DNA of 64,000 bases from Botryotinia globosa (GCA_014898425.1 RCSZ01000023.1:62001-126000), one strand, 5' to 3'. Numbered from the stretch's first letter, positions 9,167-23,168 are shown. Translations and numbers: made by a program. Notes: a model not told the origin generated them from the letters alone.

Positions 9167-10737
9167 ATACCCCCCCCTTAGAGCTTGCTTATCCCAAACA
9201 AGCTAAGATATAGTACTAAATTAACTTTACTAAAAAATGGCAAAGTTATTAGATCAATTTACTATTATATTTAAATTAAATAAATAGAGAAAATAATCAA
9301 ATAAAACCCTAATATCTTTTGAAATAAATTCGAAATTATTTGAAATGATATTAGAAAATTCTAATTTTTATAAAAGATTTAAAATAAATTCTTTTGAATT
9401 TCCTAAGAATTGTAGTTAATTAGCGAATCTTTTTTGATTTAATTAGTTTTTATTTAAAAGTTATATTTGATATAATAATATTTATAATGATAGGTTTTTC
9501 GAATTTTATTTATATAAACAGATTCGGTTTATTTAGATTTATTAAATGAAATATAATAGTTGTTTATTCCTAATCTTAAAAATCTCTGATTAATTATTAT
9601 AATAATAAATCATATTTTTATTTGATATAATAATAGAAATTGTATTTGTTATAATAATTAAGAATCTTTTTGAATTTCTTTTATTTAAATTTTTTATATA
9701 TTTTATTATTATTTTCAAAAACTCAATCTTAATTTTTATATAACTCAATAATATTAATAATATTTTGGTTTAATAATTCTAATAAACAATAAAACAATTG
9801 AAATAATGAGTTATAAAATGTTAGAAAAATCTTGAAATTAATTGAAAATTGTAATAAATAGATCTATTTATAAACTTTAAGAATTTTATAAAGATTATTC
9901 TATTTATTATTATTCTTTTTTATTAAATAATTAATTTTTATATTCTTTATATTAATCTATATCTTATTATTCTTTTTATAAAGGGAAATATTAATATAAA
10001 TTTTATTAATATAAATTTTATTAATATAAATTAATTGAACTATAAGTATTGATAATTTAATTAGGATAATATTAAATTTATTTATAATTTTGTTAGCTTC
10101 TAGGAATTTTTGTTTTTTTATAGATAATAAATTTAGTAGGGTTGATATAGATAATTCAATATTAAAGTATAAGTAGTAATTATAATTAGTAAAGAATAGG
10201 GATATATTAATGATTTTTAATATAATATTATTTAATATGAATTTTATAAATAAAAGTCAATTGGATTAATTGTTTTAATAAAAGTTTATAAAGGTATCAA
10301 GGTATTATTTAGTTATAGTATTAACTTTTTTTATTTAATTGTTGAATTCGGAATAAAATAAGGAAGATTGTTTTAAAATAATTGATAAATATTTGGATAG
10401 ATATTTTTAAAATTCAAAAACGAATTGAGAGTTTCTATTAAATATAATATTATTGGGGGTATTATATAAAAAATAGATTTTCTTAATAAATCGGTTTGCA
10501 AATTTCTTTGTAAATAGTTTTATAATTGATATAAAGTGTTATATCTTAATTAGATAGTAAACAATTATAATAATATATTAATATTTCTTTCCATAATGTT
10601 TATTAATTGATAATAATGTAATATAATTGATAGAGATATCGGATTAGGGGCGAAATAATATTGATAAGGATTTAAAAAATTCAGATATAACAAGATAAAA
10701 GATTTTGATATAAAAATAAAAATAATAAGTTTATACA

Positions 10738-10860
10738 AATGTGAGGGCGCACGGACCCTCTCTGCACGTGACCGGCTATACTAGCCATTTTAGCTAGTTT
10801 TCAAGTATAAGTTGGAAGCCTCGTTTCCAACTTCCTCTTAGATCTTTATCAATAACTAAA
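10738..10860. other. GC-richer patch with a hairpin inside gypsy A
   Basis: This patch (…GCGCACGGACCCTCTCTGC…) stands out from its AT-rich surroundings. It contains an inverted repeat, GTTGGAA / TTCCAAC, around 10811-10833. It could be a later insertion that escaped mutation; I found no flanking duplication. No ORF. Confidence 0.4.
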
Positions 10861-11464
10861 TTATTAAAATAATTCCTTTTTAGTTTACAGTTCTCACAAT
10901 AAATATTTCGATATTTTTAGATATATTGGGTTATCAATATATATAAAAAACGAGATCGATAATTTTAATATAGTCAGGATATTCGGTTAATCTAATTAAA
11001 TATATATAATATATAATTTATATATGAAGTTTAATGGAAAAGGGAATAAAAAGATAATGGTAATAAAAAATCTTATTACTTATTAATCTATAATTTTGTA
11101 AGATTATTTGAAGATTCTTTTAAATATTTAATAGCTAATGGTAAATAGAGGGGTTCTGAAATGCTATATATTTAATTGTAATTAGTTTGGATAATCTATA
11201 TATTTTGTTGATAAGATTGTTAATTGATTTATTAGTATCAAAAATAATTATATCTATTAGGATTATAATTAAATTCAAATCACTATTTATTTATCGAATG
11301 ATATTCTTGAATATAATAATATCGAATATCTATTTTAAAAGAATTATTTGTAAACAATTCTTAATTTAATTATTATTAAAATTAATATATATTAGATAAT
11401 TTTCAGTTTTATAGTTTAAAGTATTGAGGCGAATAATTTTATAATTAGATTAATATATAATTGG

Positions 11465-11650
11465 AGGTTTACCTCCTTAATATTCTTGCCGCTTGCGAGG
11501 GCCGAAGGTGTGTATAGATACGAAAAAAGAGAACCTTGTTTAGTGAGATCCGATTCAAGTAATCTGATTGGTTTGATTTAAGCAATCTGATTGGCTCGAC
11601 TTTCTTGGCATTGTGGCTATAGTGTAGATTTCCTTGATATTGTAGCTATA
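11465..11650. other. GC-richer patch with short internal duplications
   Basis: Contains GGAGGTTTACCTCC (a small hairpin), a duplicated CAATCTGATTGG-type unit (about 11557-11598) and a duplicated GTGGCTATAGTGTAGATT-type unit (about 11612-11663). A similar patch with a GGGGGCTCGCAGGCCCC hairpin lies at 12184-12214. Unmutated islands or remnants of later insertions; no coding content. Confidence 0.35.
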
Positions 11651-12616
11651 ATATAGATTCTTAAAGGTTTTCAACAAAATTATCTAAATTAATTGAATAA
11701 AAAGAAAACAAAAATTGTAACTATATAGAAGAAGCTAAGGGCTTTCAAATGATATATTTTTTATATTGCTAGCTTCAAAACTAAGGGTTTTCTAAAGGGT
11801 TGAAGTTTAATTAGTATAGATATAGTTAGAGCTTATATAATCAATTGAAAGAGGATTATATTGAATATAATGAATCTAAAATTAATAAAAATTATTTTAA
11901 TATTATAGTTTTTATGATTTAATGGTATAATTAATGATTAGAAGTAAAATGACCCACTAAAATGTTTATAAAAATAAAAAATATAAATAAAAATGAAAAA
12001 TATAAATAAAAATGAAAAAAATAAAAAAAAATGAAAAAAAAAAATAAAAATGAAAAATAAAAAAATAAATAAAAAAAAGTAATATAATAAGATAAACCGA
12101 CTTCGCCTGCAAGCTTTCAATAAAATTTCTTTTTTAGATTTTTATAATAATAAATATAATTATATAATACTTTCTCAAAAAGCAAGGGGTCCGGGGGCTC
12201 GCAGGCCCCTGATATAGAAATTGAATCTCAATAAAAGTTTGGTTTATTTAGTTTATTATTAATTTAGTATTTTTATTGATATAAATATTCAAGGTTTTTA
12301 TAATTGATAATGATTTTGAATAGTTTTTGAATATTGTATAACTTTGATCTTTATTTCTTTAATAATTTTATAATCGTTAGAAATTCTTTATTATAAATCT
12401 TATAATTATATTTAATGATATTATATTTTGATAAGAAATATATTATTGAATATAAATATTTTTTATTATTATATTATAAAAGGATATTATTTATAGTTTA
12501 ATTAAAAGTATTGGTTTTAATAATTATATGATGATGATAATCAAATATAATAAAAATTGAAATAAAGGAGAAGATATTCTTTAATATTGTGAAAATGTTT
12601 TCCTATTCAAAGTTTT

Positions 12617-12851
12617 TATTGGTTCGAGAAGAATACGGAAGATATAGCACCCACAAATATATAGATTCTATATATCTAATTATATTCTATTTAAAAAACT
12701 AGTTAAATAGAAAAGTAATAAGCCTTATATAGATATTATCAAAAGAACTAATTTCTTTTATATCCACTTAATCCTTTCAATATAATAATCTTTATATTGA
12801 GATTATTTCCTTGAAATAAATTCTTTATAAGTGAATTCCTTTATTTATATA
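12617..12851 (-). repeat. 3' LTR of copia A
   Basis: Pairs with 18203-18437 in direct orientation. Shared blocks include the TATTG.TTCG start and the TATAGATTCTATATATCTAA segment. Confidence 0.85.
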
Positions 12852-13014
12852 TTCAGAACTTTTTTTGACAATTTTAATATAATGATTTCCTATTAAATAG
12901 AATCAATCTTTTTTTTATTTTTTATTTATTTATTTATTATTTTGATATTAATTTTATTTATATTAATTAAATCAGTTAGAGTTTGGTATAGCTTTCTTTT
13001 TGTTATTATATTGA

Positions 13015-13218
13015 TTAGATTAATTGGATTATTGATTTATATAATTTCAATAATCTTTTTTTTTTATAAAATTGATATAATATTATAATATTGATTATCA
13101 ATCTTTTTTTATTAGTTGTATTCAATTTGATAAATAAATTGTATAAAGATTTCGAATTAATATATAAAATTAATAAAATCTTTTTATTAAGAATAATATT
13201 AATTATTGAAGTAATCAT
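13015..13218 (-). pseudogene. Copia RNase H C-terminal remnant
   Basis: The minus-strand frame reads NSKSLYNLFIKLNTTNKKR, matching the copia RNase H tail pattern D-S-x-S-L-Y-x-x-x-x-K-L-G-T-T-x-E-K-R. Asp is replaced by Asn and Gly by Asn, as G-to-A mutation would do. About 0.16 kb upstream of the 3' LTR, the expected place. Open only by chance. Confidence 0.7.
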
Positions 13219-16200
13219 AATACTGATATTGAATTTCTGAACTAATCTATATAATCTGGATATTAAAATATTATATATAACTTTTTTGTATTTAATAAAT
13301 AATTAATGGATAATATTAGCATTACTATATTTGTTTATTATAATAATTATATAGTTTATTTGAAATGAATAGTTTTTATTATTTACAAAAAAAGTATTTA
13401 TAAAGATAATGATTTTGAGTAAGTTTAGATTGAATAATATATAATTTAATTTTTTGATAGAATTCTTTTTTTGTTATTTGATATATTTATTTAATATTAT
13501 AATATTGTTTTTATTAAATTGTATTGTTTATATAATTATTAAAAAATCGAAAGATGTTTTAGATTAATATATTATTGTAATGTATATTTTATAGAATTGT
13601 TATATAATATATTGATTATATATAAAAATATATTTTCAAATTTTGCTATATATTTTATAAATATTTATAGGCTTTATAAAAACAAATTGTAAATTATTAT
13701 ATTAATTTTTTTGATTGAAATAAATATTATTGTTTTGAAATGTGAAAGTAATATTATTGAATTATAATAAATAATTGTAAAACAATTCCTTATAATTTTT
13801 AATTATAAAATTGATTTATTTGAGTTGTTTATTCTTAATTTGTATAAATATATCGTTTTTTATAATGAGTGTATTATTTATTTATAATTTTATAATATTA
13901 ACTCTAATCCTTTTATTATCAATATATAAAAAATAAGGGTTATATATGAATTATTATATTTTAAGTTTTTTATAATAATAAATATGATACATTCTAAATC
14001 AATAATTTCCTATTTTTAGAATATTGTATAATGGTTTAATAATGAGTAGTATTATATTGATAAATAAATCTATTTCTTTTGGAATATAAATATAGAATAT
14101 ATAATATAGATTTAATATAAATTGAATATATATCTAAATAATATCTTGAATATATATACCTATATTATTCTTTCGAATATTTATAATTAATGAAATCAGA
14201 ATGTATTGATATAATCATGGAATTGTTAGTAATTATATTAAAACAATTATTTTATTAATATTATTATATATTTAAATAATCAATCTCGATTTATAAAATT
14301 CAATATCCATTTCCTCATTTTTGATTTTATCAATAAATTGCAATTTAAAAATATATATTTCCAAAGGAACATTTATCAATAATATAATTTTAAATATACC
14401 CTTAATTATCAATTTATTAATCTTTTTTTTTCTGGATTCCTTATATATAATTAATTCCTTGAGATTAATAATAAAATAATCAAGGTATTAATCTTAAATA
14501 TAAACTCGAATCTGAAATATAATTATTTATAGAAAAGATATTAATATAAATATTCGATTGTTTTTAAATAAATCTAAAAAAAAATCTTAGAATTTATAAT
14601 ATATATAATTAATATATTAAAAACAAATGATTTAATTTTATTAGATTTTAGTAAAGTTATTTTATATCTATTGAGATAATTTAGAATATAGTTTAATTAA
14701 TTTAATCAATTTGATTAATTTGATTAATTTGATTGATCTAATAATAAGATTTTATTAATATAAACCTGAATTTTATAAATCCATAAAATAAACTAAATAT
14801 ATATATCTCATTATTTATATTAAGGAATAGAAAAGATCCTCTTTATTCTTTTAAAGCAATACTATTATTCTCTTTCTAAACTAATATATTATTATCCAAT
14901 AATAAATCATAAAGCACAATAATTAAAGATTTATTATATATATTCATAACTTCCTATATTTTTATAAAACTATAAATCTTACAAACCTTCGTTATAACTT
15001 TTGAGATTACTACTATTTGTTACAAAATAATCGATATTAAAAAACTATCCTTAATAAAATAAAATAAAATAAAATATTGAAAACAAATAGAATAGATATT
15101 AATTTATTTAGTTCTATAATATTGTTGATAATTTTCACAACTATCTAAAATACAAAAGCTTTTTCAATATTCAAACCACAAATTTCTTTACAAATAATCT
15201 TATAAAATCTATATAATAATATATAAAATCTTTTAACGATATCAATCAAATAATAAGCTTTTATAAAAACTATCTTCATCCAAATAAACATTAAACCAAT
15301 ATATTATTAAAACTCTTTTCTAACAAAATTGATATCCACATTATAATATAAATCAATATATATATCAATTCAACATTTACAAAACTTATCTCATATATAT
15401 TTCACAATTATATTACTTAATCATCAAACAATTTAAAAATATATAGCTTCATTAATAATATACAAAACAAAATTATTATTAATATAAAAAATATTGGTAA
15501 ACACTATATAATTGAATTCGAAATCTTTATTAAATAAAGAAAACTTGAATTTACCTAATAACTTACTATAAATCTAACAATAATAACAAAACTTTATAAA
15601 TTATTTAATCACTTCAAAATCTTTATTATATTCAAAACATTTAAATACTTTATAAAATTTACAAATAAACAAATATCCAAATCAATAATAAATTCATTAT
15701 AATTCGATTTTAATAAAATAATATTCTCTATTATCAATAGAATAATTAATTATATTCTAAATATTAATATTCCATAATACAAATATATAATCAAATTTTC
15801 AATATATAAAATAAATATCTTTAAATATAATAACAATATTTTCAAAATTGTTATATTTGAATCTGAATTTATTTATATCTATTAAACAAAATAAAAATAA
15901 AACATCAACTTTTATTATATTCTATTTCACATTTCTAAATAAAAGTTTTATATAAAATAAATCAATAAAAGAAATTATTCTAATATTGAATTGAATTATT
16001 ATTTAATTAATAATAGTTTTATTATATCTAATATTCTCAATCTTTTTTTATATTAAATATTAATTGTATTTAATAATTGATCTTTTGATTATTCCTATAT
16101 CAATTATAATATTAAAGAATTTATTATTATCATATTATTTAATATTTATAATAAATACTTCAATTATCAATATATAAATATTTGTAATATTATTAAAAAC

Positions 16201-17217
16201 AATTACAATTAATAGATTATTATAAACATCTATTAATATAAAAAATACTTTGGAGATCTTTTCAAAACCACCTATATCAATAAAATATTAATTAATAGAA
16301 TAATTGTTATTACTATTATCTTTTTAATCATTCTTTTATTCAAAATTAATCAAAAACTAATTATATTATTTTGTAAAGCTTTTATTATTAAGTTTATTAT
16401 ACTTAATATAATAATTCGTTTTAAATGAATCTTTCTTTTTCTAGATATACTTATAATATTTATAATCCTCTTTTCTATAATTAGAAAAGTAATAATTATT
16501 CTTATTTTTGTTAAGTGATATAAAGAAAAATTATCTATTACTATATTTATTATAAAATTTTCGAAAAAAAGAATTCGAAGATTTATTATTATGAAAATAT
16601 CGATTTATAAGAAATATCTTAATTATAATCTATCTCGAAAATACTTTTTGATAAAAATCAATTATTTATTTAATCTAATTAATCAAATCCGAAATATTCG
16701 AATAAAGGTTATATATTACAAAATAATATTCTGGAATATTATTATATATAAACAAGATCTTAATATAATATAATTGAAAGTTATATATAATTAAAGAAAT
16801 CTGTATATTGAAAGAAATACAAATCTATAATTATTGTATTAAATATTTCCTAAAAATCTATATCAGAAGTTTTCTCGATATAAATTTTGAAAGAAATATT
16901 ATTCCATTTGAAAAGTATATTTTATTAATATTTAGATTCTTTGAAATTATTGATTATTATAATATATAATCTCTAAAACGTATTAAAAAATTGATTTAGA
17001 TTTGCTTAATAATATTTTCTAATTATATTTGAAAATGTAATTAAAAAGATTATTATTATTATTTCAAATAATACAAATATTTTATAATAGTATTTTTCAA
17101 ATATATTGATTTTTAGATTAAAAAAGTTATCAATATCCTTATATTTATTATTATCCTTATAAATCTTCAAAAGATTAATAAGATAATAACTTTGATTATA
17201 TTAATCGATATTATAAA

Positions 17218-17358
17218 AATTTTTGTAATCAATATAATTGAAATTATTATTATTTCTATTATTTTTATTATTTCTATTATTTCCATTATTTCTATTTCTA
17301 TTATTATTTCAATTATTATTATTGAAATCATTTGAATTATTATTATTATTATTAAATA
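17218..17358 (-). pseudogene. Asn-rich Gag-like tract of copia A
   Basis: The minus strand reads as runs of Asn with scattered Arg, Lys and Gly (NNNRNRNNGNNRNNKNNRNNN). This is compatible with a basic Gly/Asn/Arg-rich RNA-binding Gag tail in which codons have shifted to AAT. It lies about 0.85-1 kb inside the 5' LTR. A similar tract occurs in copia B. The sequence is also simple (ATT/AATA) repeat, so coding origin is an inference. Confidence 0.4.
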
Positions 17359-18202
17359 GTTTTCTATAAGTATTTAGATTCCCTATAATTTTATTAGATT
17401 TTAATAAAGTTATTTGATTATCTAGCTTGTTATTTGAAGATTTATTAGAAATATAAGCAATATATTTGTTTTAAAAAAGTTTGATAGAGAGATTGGTTTA
17501 TATATCAGATATAAATAGTTATATTCTAGTTTGATATTCTCTGAATTATTTTATAATCCAATTATAATATTTCTTATATAAAAACATTTTCAAAAAAGTA
17601 TCTTCAATATTTTTATTGAAATCAATATATATTCTATAATATTACAAAACCTTATAAAAGCTATACAATATTAGTCTTTCAATATCTTTTAAGAAATAAT
17701 ATCAAGTAATATTGAAATTGTATATAATTATCTCCTAAAAGGATATATTAATAACCTTTATATTTGAATATATAACTATCTTATAAAGAAAATAATTATT
17801 AATATAATGTTTGATTATATCTTTAAATATAAATCCTTTAAAGAATTATTTAATTACAAAAAGATTTCTTGAAAAAATAATAATTCTAGGATTCCTTTTT
17901 GAATTTCATATTTCTTAAATTCTCTTTTTCTAAAGTTAAATCTTTTTTTATAAAAGGATAAGAAAAAGCATTTGTTATATTATTAAAATCAAATATAAGA
18001 TTCTATAATAGATTTATATTGAAAATGTTGTAATAACCTTCTACAATTTGAGAAATAATATATTTAGATTTAAATTGATTAGATTACTTATCAGCTTTTT
18101 TAGAATTGATATTATATATAATGAAGATATAAAAAAGTAAGGATAAAAAAAAAGATTTGATTTTTCAAATAATTAGTTTAAATTTGTAATATTACTAATT
18201 AG

Positions 18203-18437
18203 TATTGATTCGAAAAGGATATGAAAGATATAGTATCTACAAATATATAGATTCTATATATCTAATTATATTTTATTTAAAAAACTAATTAAATAGAAAA
18301 GTAATAAATCTTATATAGATATTATCGAAAAAACTAGTTTCTTTTGTATCCGCTTGATCCTTTTAATATAGTAGCCTTTGTATTAGGGTCATTTCCTTAA
18401 AGTGAATTCCCTACAGGTGAATTCCCTTGTTCACACA
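18203..18437 (-). repeat. 5' LTR of copia A
   Basis: Direct partner of 12617-12851; on the minus strand begins TGTGTGAACAAGGGAATTC. Less mutated than its partner. Confidence 0.85.
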
Positions 18438-18761
18438 GTTTTATCTCTATATCTTTTCCTTTTTCGGAAAGTAATTAAAGGATTTTACAATCTTAAAAAA
18501 AATGTAAATAAAATATCAATAAAAATTAATAAATCTAAGGAAATATTAGAGGTTTTTGAGTTTAATTAATAATTTCTAATTAAATATAATATCGATTTTC
18601 TTCAGATTCATTTTTATATCTTCTGAGATAATAATCAAATTAAAATATTTAGTTTTTTTTATTTTGAATTTGTATTTATTAATATTAATCTATAATCTGA
18701 TATTAATCAATTGTTAAATAACTTTATAGATATATTCTTCATGATTTATAATATTCTCAAA

Positions 18762-19075
18762 GTAAATTAAAATATTATTCAAATATATTATATAAATCTT
18801 ATTTAGAAAATCGAAGAGAATATAATTGATATAATTCTAAAACAAGATTAATATATTATAGAATTTAAAGGGTATCATTAATAATTTGAGTAGATTGAAA
18901 TAAATAGTGAAAGTGATTTTCTATTTATAATCTTTTATAATTTATAACTTATTGAAAACAGTAATAATATCAAGTTTAATATAGATTTTAATATAATATA
19001 AAATATTAAGAGTTTTTTTAATTAATAACAAAGAGTATCAATTTTTAATAATAATATTATTCAGATCCCAATTAT
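18762..19075 (-). pseudogene. Gypsy A reverse transcriptase remnant
   Basis: The minus strand from about 19075 reads WDLNNIIIKN*YSLLLIKKTL, then IYIKLDIITVFNKL, and at 18785-18762 YLNNILIY. These correspond to RDLN-x-x-T-I-K-N-R-Y-P-L-P, K-L-D-V-x-x-A-F-N and the catalytic Y-L-D-D-I-L-I-Y of Ty3/gypsy RT. The Arg is now TGA and both catalytic Asp codons are AAT, so it is inactive. The changes are CGA-to-TGA and GAT-to-AAT transitions, the RIP pattern. Confidence 0.8.
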
Positions 19076-19914
19076 CTTAATAAATTCGAATACTTCCTTT
19101 TGATTTAATAATTAAAAGGAATAAAACAATCAATCAGAAATAAAATTTCTAAATGAATTTTTTGTTCAAATTATTGTTAAATTATTTATAGATAATTTAA
19201 AATTTAATTAAAAATATGAGATAGCTTTGATGATATAATAATTTCTTATCTAATATAATCTCGATTTTGTAATTTTATAAATATTATAATAAAAGTTTAT
19301 TAGTAAAAAAGGATAGTAATTTTAAATATAGATTATAAAATTAGGGAAACAATTTATTCTGAATCTCTAATATAAAAGGAATAGATCAATCTATCTTTTC
19401 TATAAATTTATTGATATTATTATTTACTAAATCTCAATGTAATTGAATAAAATCCTTGATTATTATATAATATAAATTATAGGTTTTATTTAATTTATCC
19501 CAGAATACTTTTGTAATATAAATATTATTATTTTTATAGAATTGTATAAAACTATTAATTATAAAAAACCTTATATTCTATAATTCGAGATAAATGCTTT
19601 ATACAATATCGAATAATTTGTTTAAAGGATTTGATAGTAATAATAATAATAATAAGAATAGAGTATTTTAATTTTATAACAATTTTCTATACTTTTTGAA
19701 ATTAGTAATAGATCGAGTTGGAATTGGTTTTAAAAATAGCTGATTGAGAATCATTCTAGTTTGAATATTTGCTTTATTACTAATACAACAAATATAATAA
19801 GGATTTCCTTGGATATCCAGAATTTCAATAGATTCAAGGATTGTTAATTGATTGTGGAATAATAATGAAATAATTTCAAAGCTTTTATTAATAATTTCTT
19901 TTATAAAGACTAAT

Positions 19915-22335
19915 CTCGAAATAAGCTTTTATAGAGATAGTTTGAAATCGATTGATATAACTTTATCAACTTTTGACAAAGTTATTTTATAATTACTTCA
20001 ATCAATAAAGCAATTAGAATATAACTTTTATAAAAACAATTTGGGATTGATTAATATAATTTTATTAATTTTTAATAAAATTATTTTATAATTATTAATT
20101 ATATCAGGAACAATAATTACTATAATATTAATAAAATAGTAATATCTCGAATAATATATAGATATAAATTTGAGTATTATTATTAATTAATTAATAATAG
20201 AATTATAATATTAAAGCTAAAGAAAGCCAAGGATTATTAGATTTGTAATTGATAGAGTAGTAATATAGAATAAATCGATCTTTTTATAATTATTGATTTA
20301 TATATTTAAAAGTGTATATTGAGAAAAAATACTGAAAGACTTTTTATTAATTAGAAATAGGTAATGGGTATAAGGAAGGAAATATATAGATATTCGAAGT
20401 TTGAAGACAATTTTTCTATTAATAAAGCTATAATTTATAGCTTTATTATTTATAAGATTAATAAGCGAAATAATTATATTAAATATAAAAAAGATTTCTA
20501 TTAAGATTTTAAAAGATTTGTTATTTATTGATTTAAGATATAATAGATCCCTAGATATAATCAATCTTTTAATTTACAAAAATAAATTTTCTACAAAAGA
20601 GGATTCCGATTTGCAATTATAAATCGGGGTTAATCTTTTGATATATCGAATTGGAAAATTAAATTCCTATTTTCTTTCGAATAAATTAATCCTTTAATAT
20701 ATCCATCTAGATTAATCTTTTAAATAAAACTAAAAGGAATAAAGGTAATATAGTATAATAATATAATTGAAAAGCAATTGATGAATAGATTCTAATATAA
20801 AAAAGTAGTGATATTACAATAAACTGAAAAGCAATTAGTAAATAGGTTTTTATATACAGGAATAATAATATTGTAATAGAATCTAGAGCTCTAATATTAA
20901 TTGATTATAGAAAAACAGTTAATATAAAGATTATATCTCATATTGGTATTAATATTATACTTTATATTATTGATTTGTTTTTTATTACAATTGTTCTTAA
21001 TATAATTAGATTTCTTGTAATAAAAGCGAAGATTATATTCAAAATATTATTCTCAGATATAAAAAAACTAAGGATATTAAATTTAATAAATAATATTCAA
21101 TTATATAGAATTATTAGAAAGATTTAGTATAAAAGGAGCTGTAATTGAAGCTAATTTTTTATTATAAAATTTCGATTAATTATGATTGAAATTAGTACTC
21201 TGATTTTTATATTGATTATTGAGATAAGTCTTTTCTTTTAGATTATTATAAACACTCTATTATTAGATTATCTATATATCAATATCAATAATAAAGAATT
21301 TGTTAATATAATTAACTAAAATATTAATTAATTCCTGCGAAACTTTGAGTTTAAAATCAATGATTTACTATTCAATAGTTTTATTGTATTTAATAATAAA
21401 CTACTTGAATTTGATAATAAAGTTATCAAATAGAATCTTTTTTATTTTATATCTATTGTAATTTATAGAGACCTTTTATAATAAATTAAGAGTTTAATAT
21501 TACTTGTTTAGTTTATACTAAATACTTATTATAATATATTATCTAAAAAACTAAAGATTAGAATTATATATTATATTAATAATTATATTGAAATATATTT
21601 GATTGTTTATATAAATCGAATTAAAAAGCAAATTGATGAGAAATATAATCTTTTGACATTCTGATTTGTTTTTATAATTTGTAATGAAGCAATAATTAAT
21701 AATATTATAAAATATTATATATTAATCTTAATGTTTTATAGTATTTTACTCATTATTATTAAACTTTTTAAAAGTAATCAAATATTTATAATAAATTGAA
21801 ATCTATAGATTTTTATATATAGCAATTTTCAATATTTTAATTATATTCTTTAAATCAATAATCTATAATTAAATATTAATAGTTTAGATTTGTAATAAAT
21901 TTATAATCGATTTAATCAAAATAAATATAATTTTAATAACTACAAAATATACAATATTTAGATTATAAAACAAATCTACAAACAAAGAGATATTGATTTC
22001 AATAGAATTAATAATATAAATCAAAAAAGGAAACTATAAAGATAAATTGAATATAGATATCTGATTAATCATCTTTGATAATAATACAAATTAATAATGA
22101 ATTCAATCAAGATATAACTTCTATAAAGATAGTTTGAGATTGATTAATATAACTTTGCTACTTTTCAGCAAAGTTATTTTAACAATAAATATAATCGAAA
22201 TAATGATAATATAGATCAATAATAAATATAATTAGAATATATAATAGGTCAATAATAAATACAATTAGAATAATCGATAAGGTGATTGAGATATAACTTT
22301 AATATTAGTTTTAACTTCTCAAATAAAGTTATAAT
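19915..22335. repeat. Repeated hairpin-bearing unit in the 5' part of gypsy A
   Basis: A unit of about 70 bp (ATAACTTTTATA.A.ATAGTTT..GATTGAT, then an AACTTT…AAAGTTAT inverted pair) occurs near 19925-19995, 20027-20095 and 22112-22180, with a shortened form near 22290-22330. The best copy has AACTTTGCT/AGCAAAGTT as a hairpin (22162-22185). The motif TAACTTTGCCA…AGCAAAGTTATT also occurs near 24890-24917 inside copia C. Units may be internal repeats or small inserted elements. Confidence 0.45.
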
Positions 22336-22358
22336 AATTTATAAAAGATAGTATAAAT

Positions 22359-22508
22359 TATCAAAATATAGATAAAGACTTATATTATATTATAAGGATT
22401 CTAAGTACTATGAAAGGTTATAGTCTTATTATAGGGAATAGAGCATGCTAAGGGCACGCTAAGGGTTTATGCCTGAGGCACGAAGGCAACATAGTTGGCG
22501 CCGTAACA
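22359..22508 (-). repeat. 5' LTR of gypsy A
   Basis: Full-length partner of 9017-9166. The minus strand begins TGTTACGGCGCCAACTATG. Followed on the plus side by the TSD ATTAC (22509-22513). Confidence 0.88.
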
Positions 22509-22764
22509 ATTACTTGATTATATAATTTACGAAATTCATTTTATTTTTATTATATTTATTAATGATATAAATCTATTTATATTTATTATATATTTTATAT
22601 ATAAGTTCTTTATATTTATTCTTTTTAATTATTAATATCGAATCCTTTTATTTCCTTCAATTTATTTAATTTCCATATTATTATTGAAGATAAAATAAAA
22701 TCGAAAAGATTGAATAAAATAAAAAGAATTGAGAAATAACTAAATATATAAAATTGAATAGAAG

Positions 22765-22894
22765 TGTCACATGCACGGAAACAACCAGTAGAAGTCGTAA
22801 GCTTTATTACTAAGCTATATATACAATCTGACTAAAAGGCACAGTATTAGGGAATAAAATTCTAATAGTTTATTATTATATATATATTCTAACA
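22765..22894 (-). repeat. 3' LTR of the TRIM-like element
   Basis: Same 130-bp unit as 7460-7589 in reverse orientation. Retains CTTACGACTTCTACTGG, with the UCU-type loop, but the A-box region has changed toward AT. Confidence 0.87.
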
Positions 22895-23168
22895 AAACTC
22901 TTCTCTTTTATTCTTTTCATTCCAAAAAGATTAATTATAAAGAATATTTTATTTATATGATTAATTATATAATATATAATATAATAATTATATTAACTAT
23001 ATTCTTACTATTAATAATCAATTTATTAATGAATTCAGAATATTCAATCATCAAATAGATATATCCTCGCCTCTAACCCACTTCTTATTAAGAAAATCTA
23101 TTCTTAATCAAACAAACCCAAATCAGAGATCCTAAAATAATATCCATTTAATTTAATCCCTAATATTC

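Larger units (their letters stand above)
12617..18437 (-). mobile_element. Ty1/copia LTR retrotransposon A nested in gypsy A, RIP-degraded
   Basis: 235-bp direct LTRs at 12617-12851 and 18203-18437, flanked by GTTTT on both sides (12612-12616 and 18438-18442). On the minus strand the better copy begins TGTGTGAACAAGG; the opposite end reads TA, compatible with a mutated CA. The RNase H end of a copia polyprotein is readable at 13015-13218 minus, next to the 3' LTR, and an Asn-rich Gag-like tract at 17.2-17.36 kb near the 5' LTR, so orientation is consistent. Length 5821 bp. It interrupts gypsy A and is therefore younger. Confidence 0.85.
9017..22508 (-). mobile_element. Ty3/gypsy LTR retrotransposon A, RIP-degraded, interrupted by copia A
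   Basis: 150-bp LTRs at 9017-9166 and 22359-22508 are in direct orientation. The flanking 5-bp duplication ATTAC is perfect (9012-9016 and 22509-22513). On the minus strand the LTR starts TGTTACGGCGCC. A polypurine tract lies next to the 3' LTR (minus TAAGGGGGGGG, plus 9170-9180). A gypsy-type reverse transcriptase is readable on the minus strand near 18.7-19.1 kb. Subtracting the nested element and its TSD leaves about 7.67 kb, a normal gypsy length. The 3' half (integrase side, 9167-12616) is too mutated to read. Non-functional. Confidence 0.88.
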
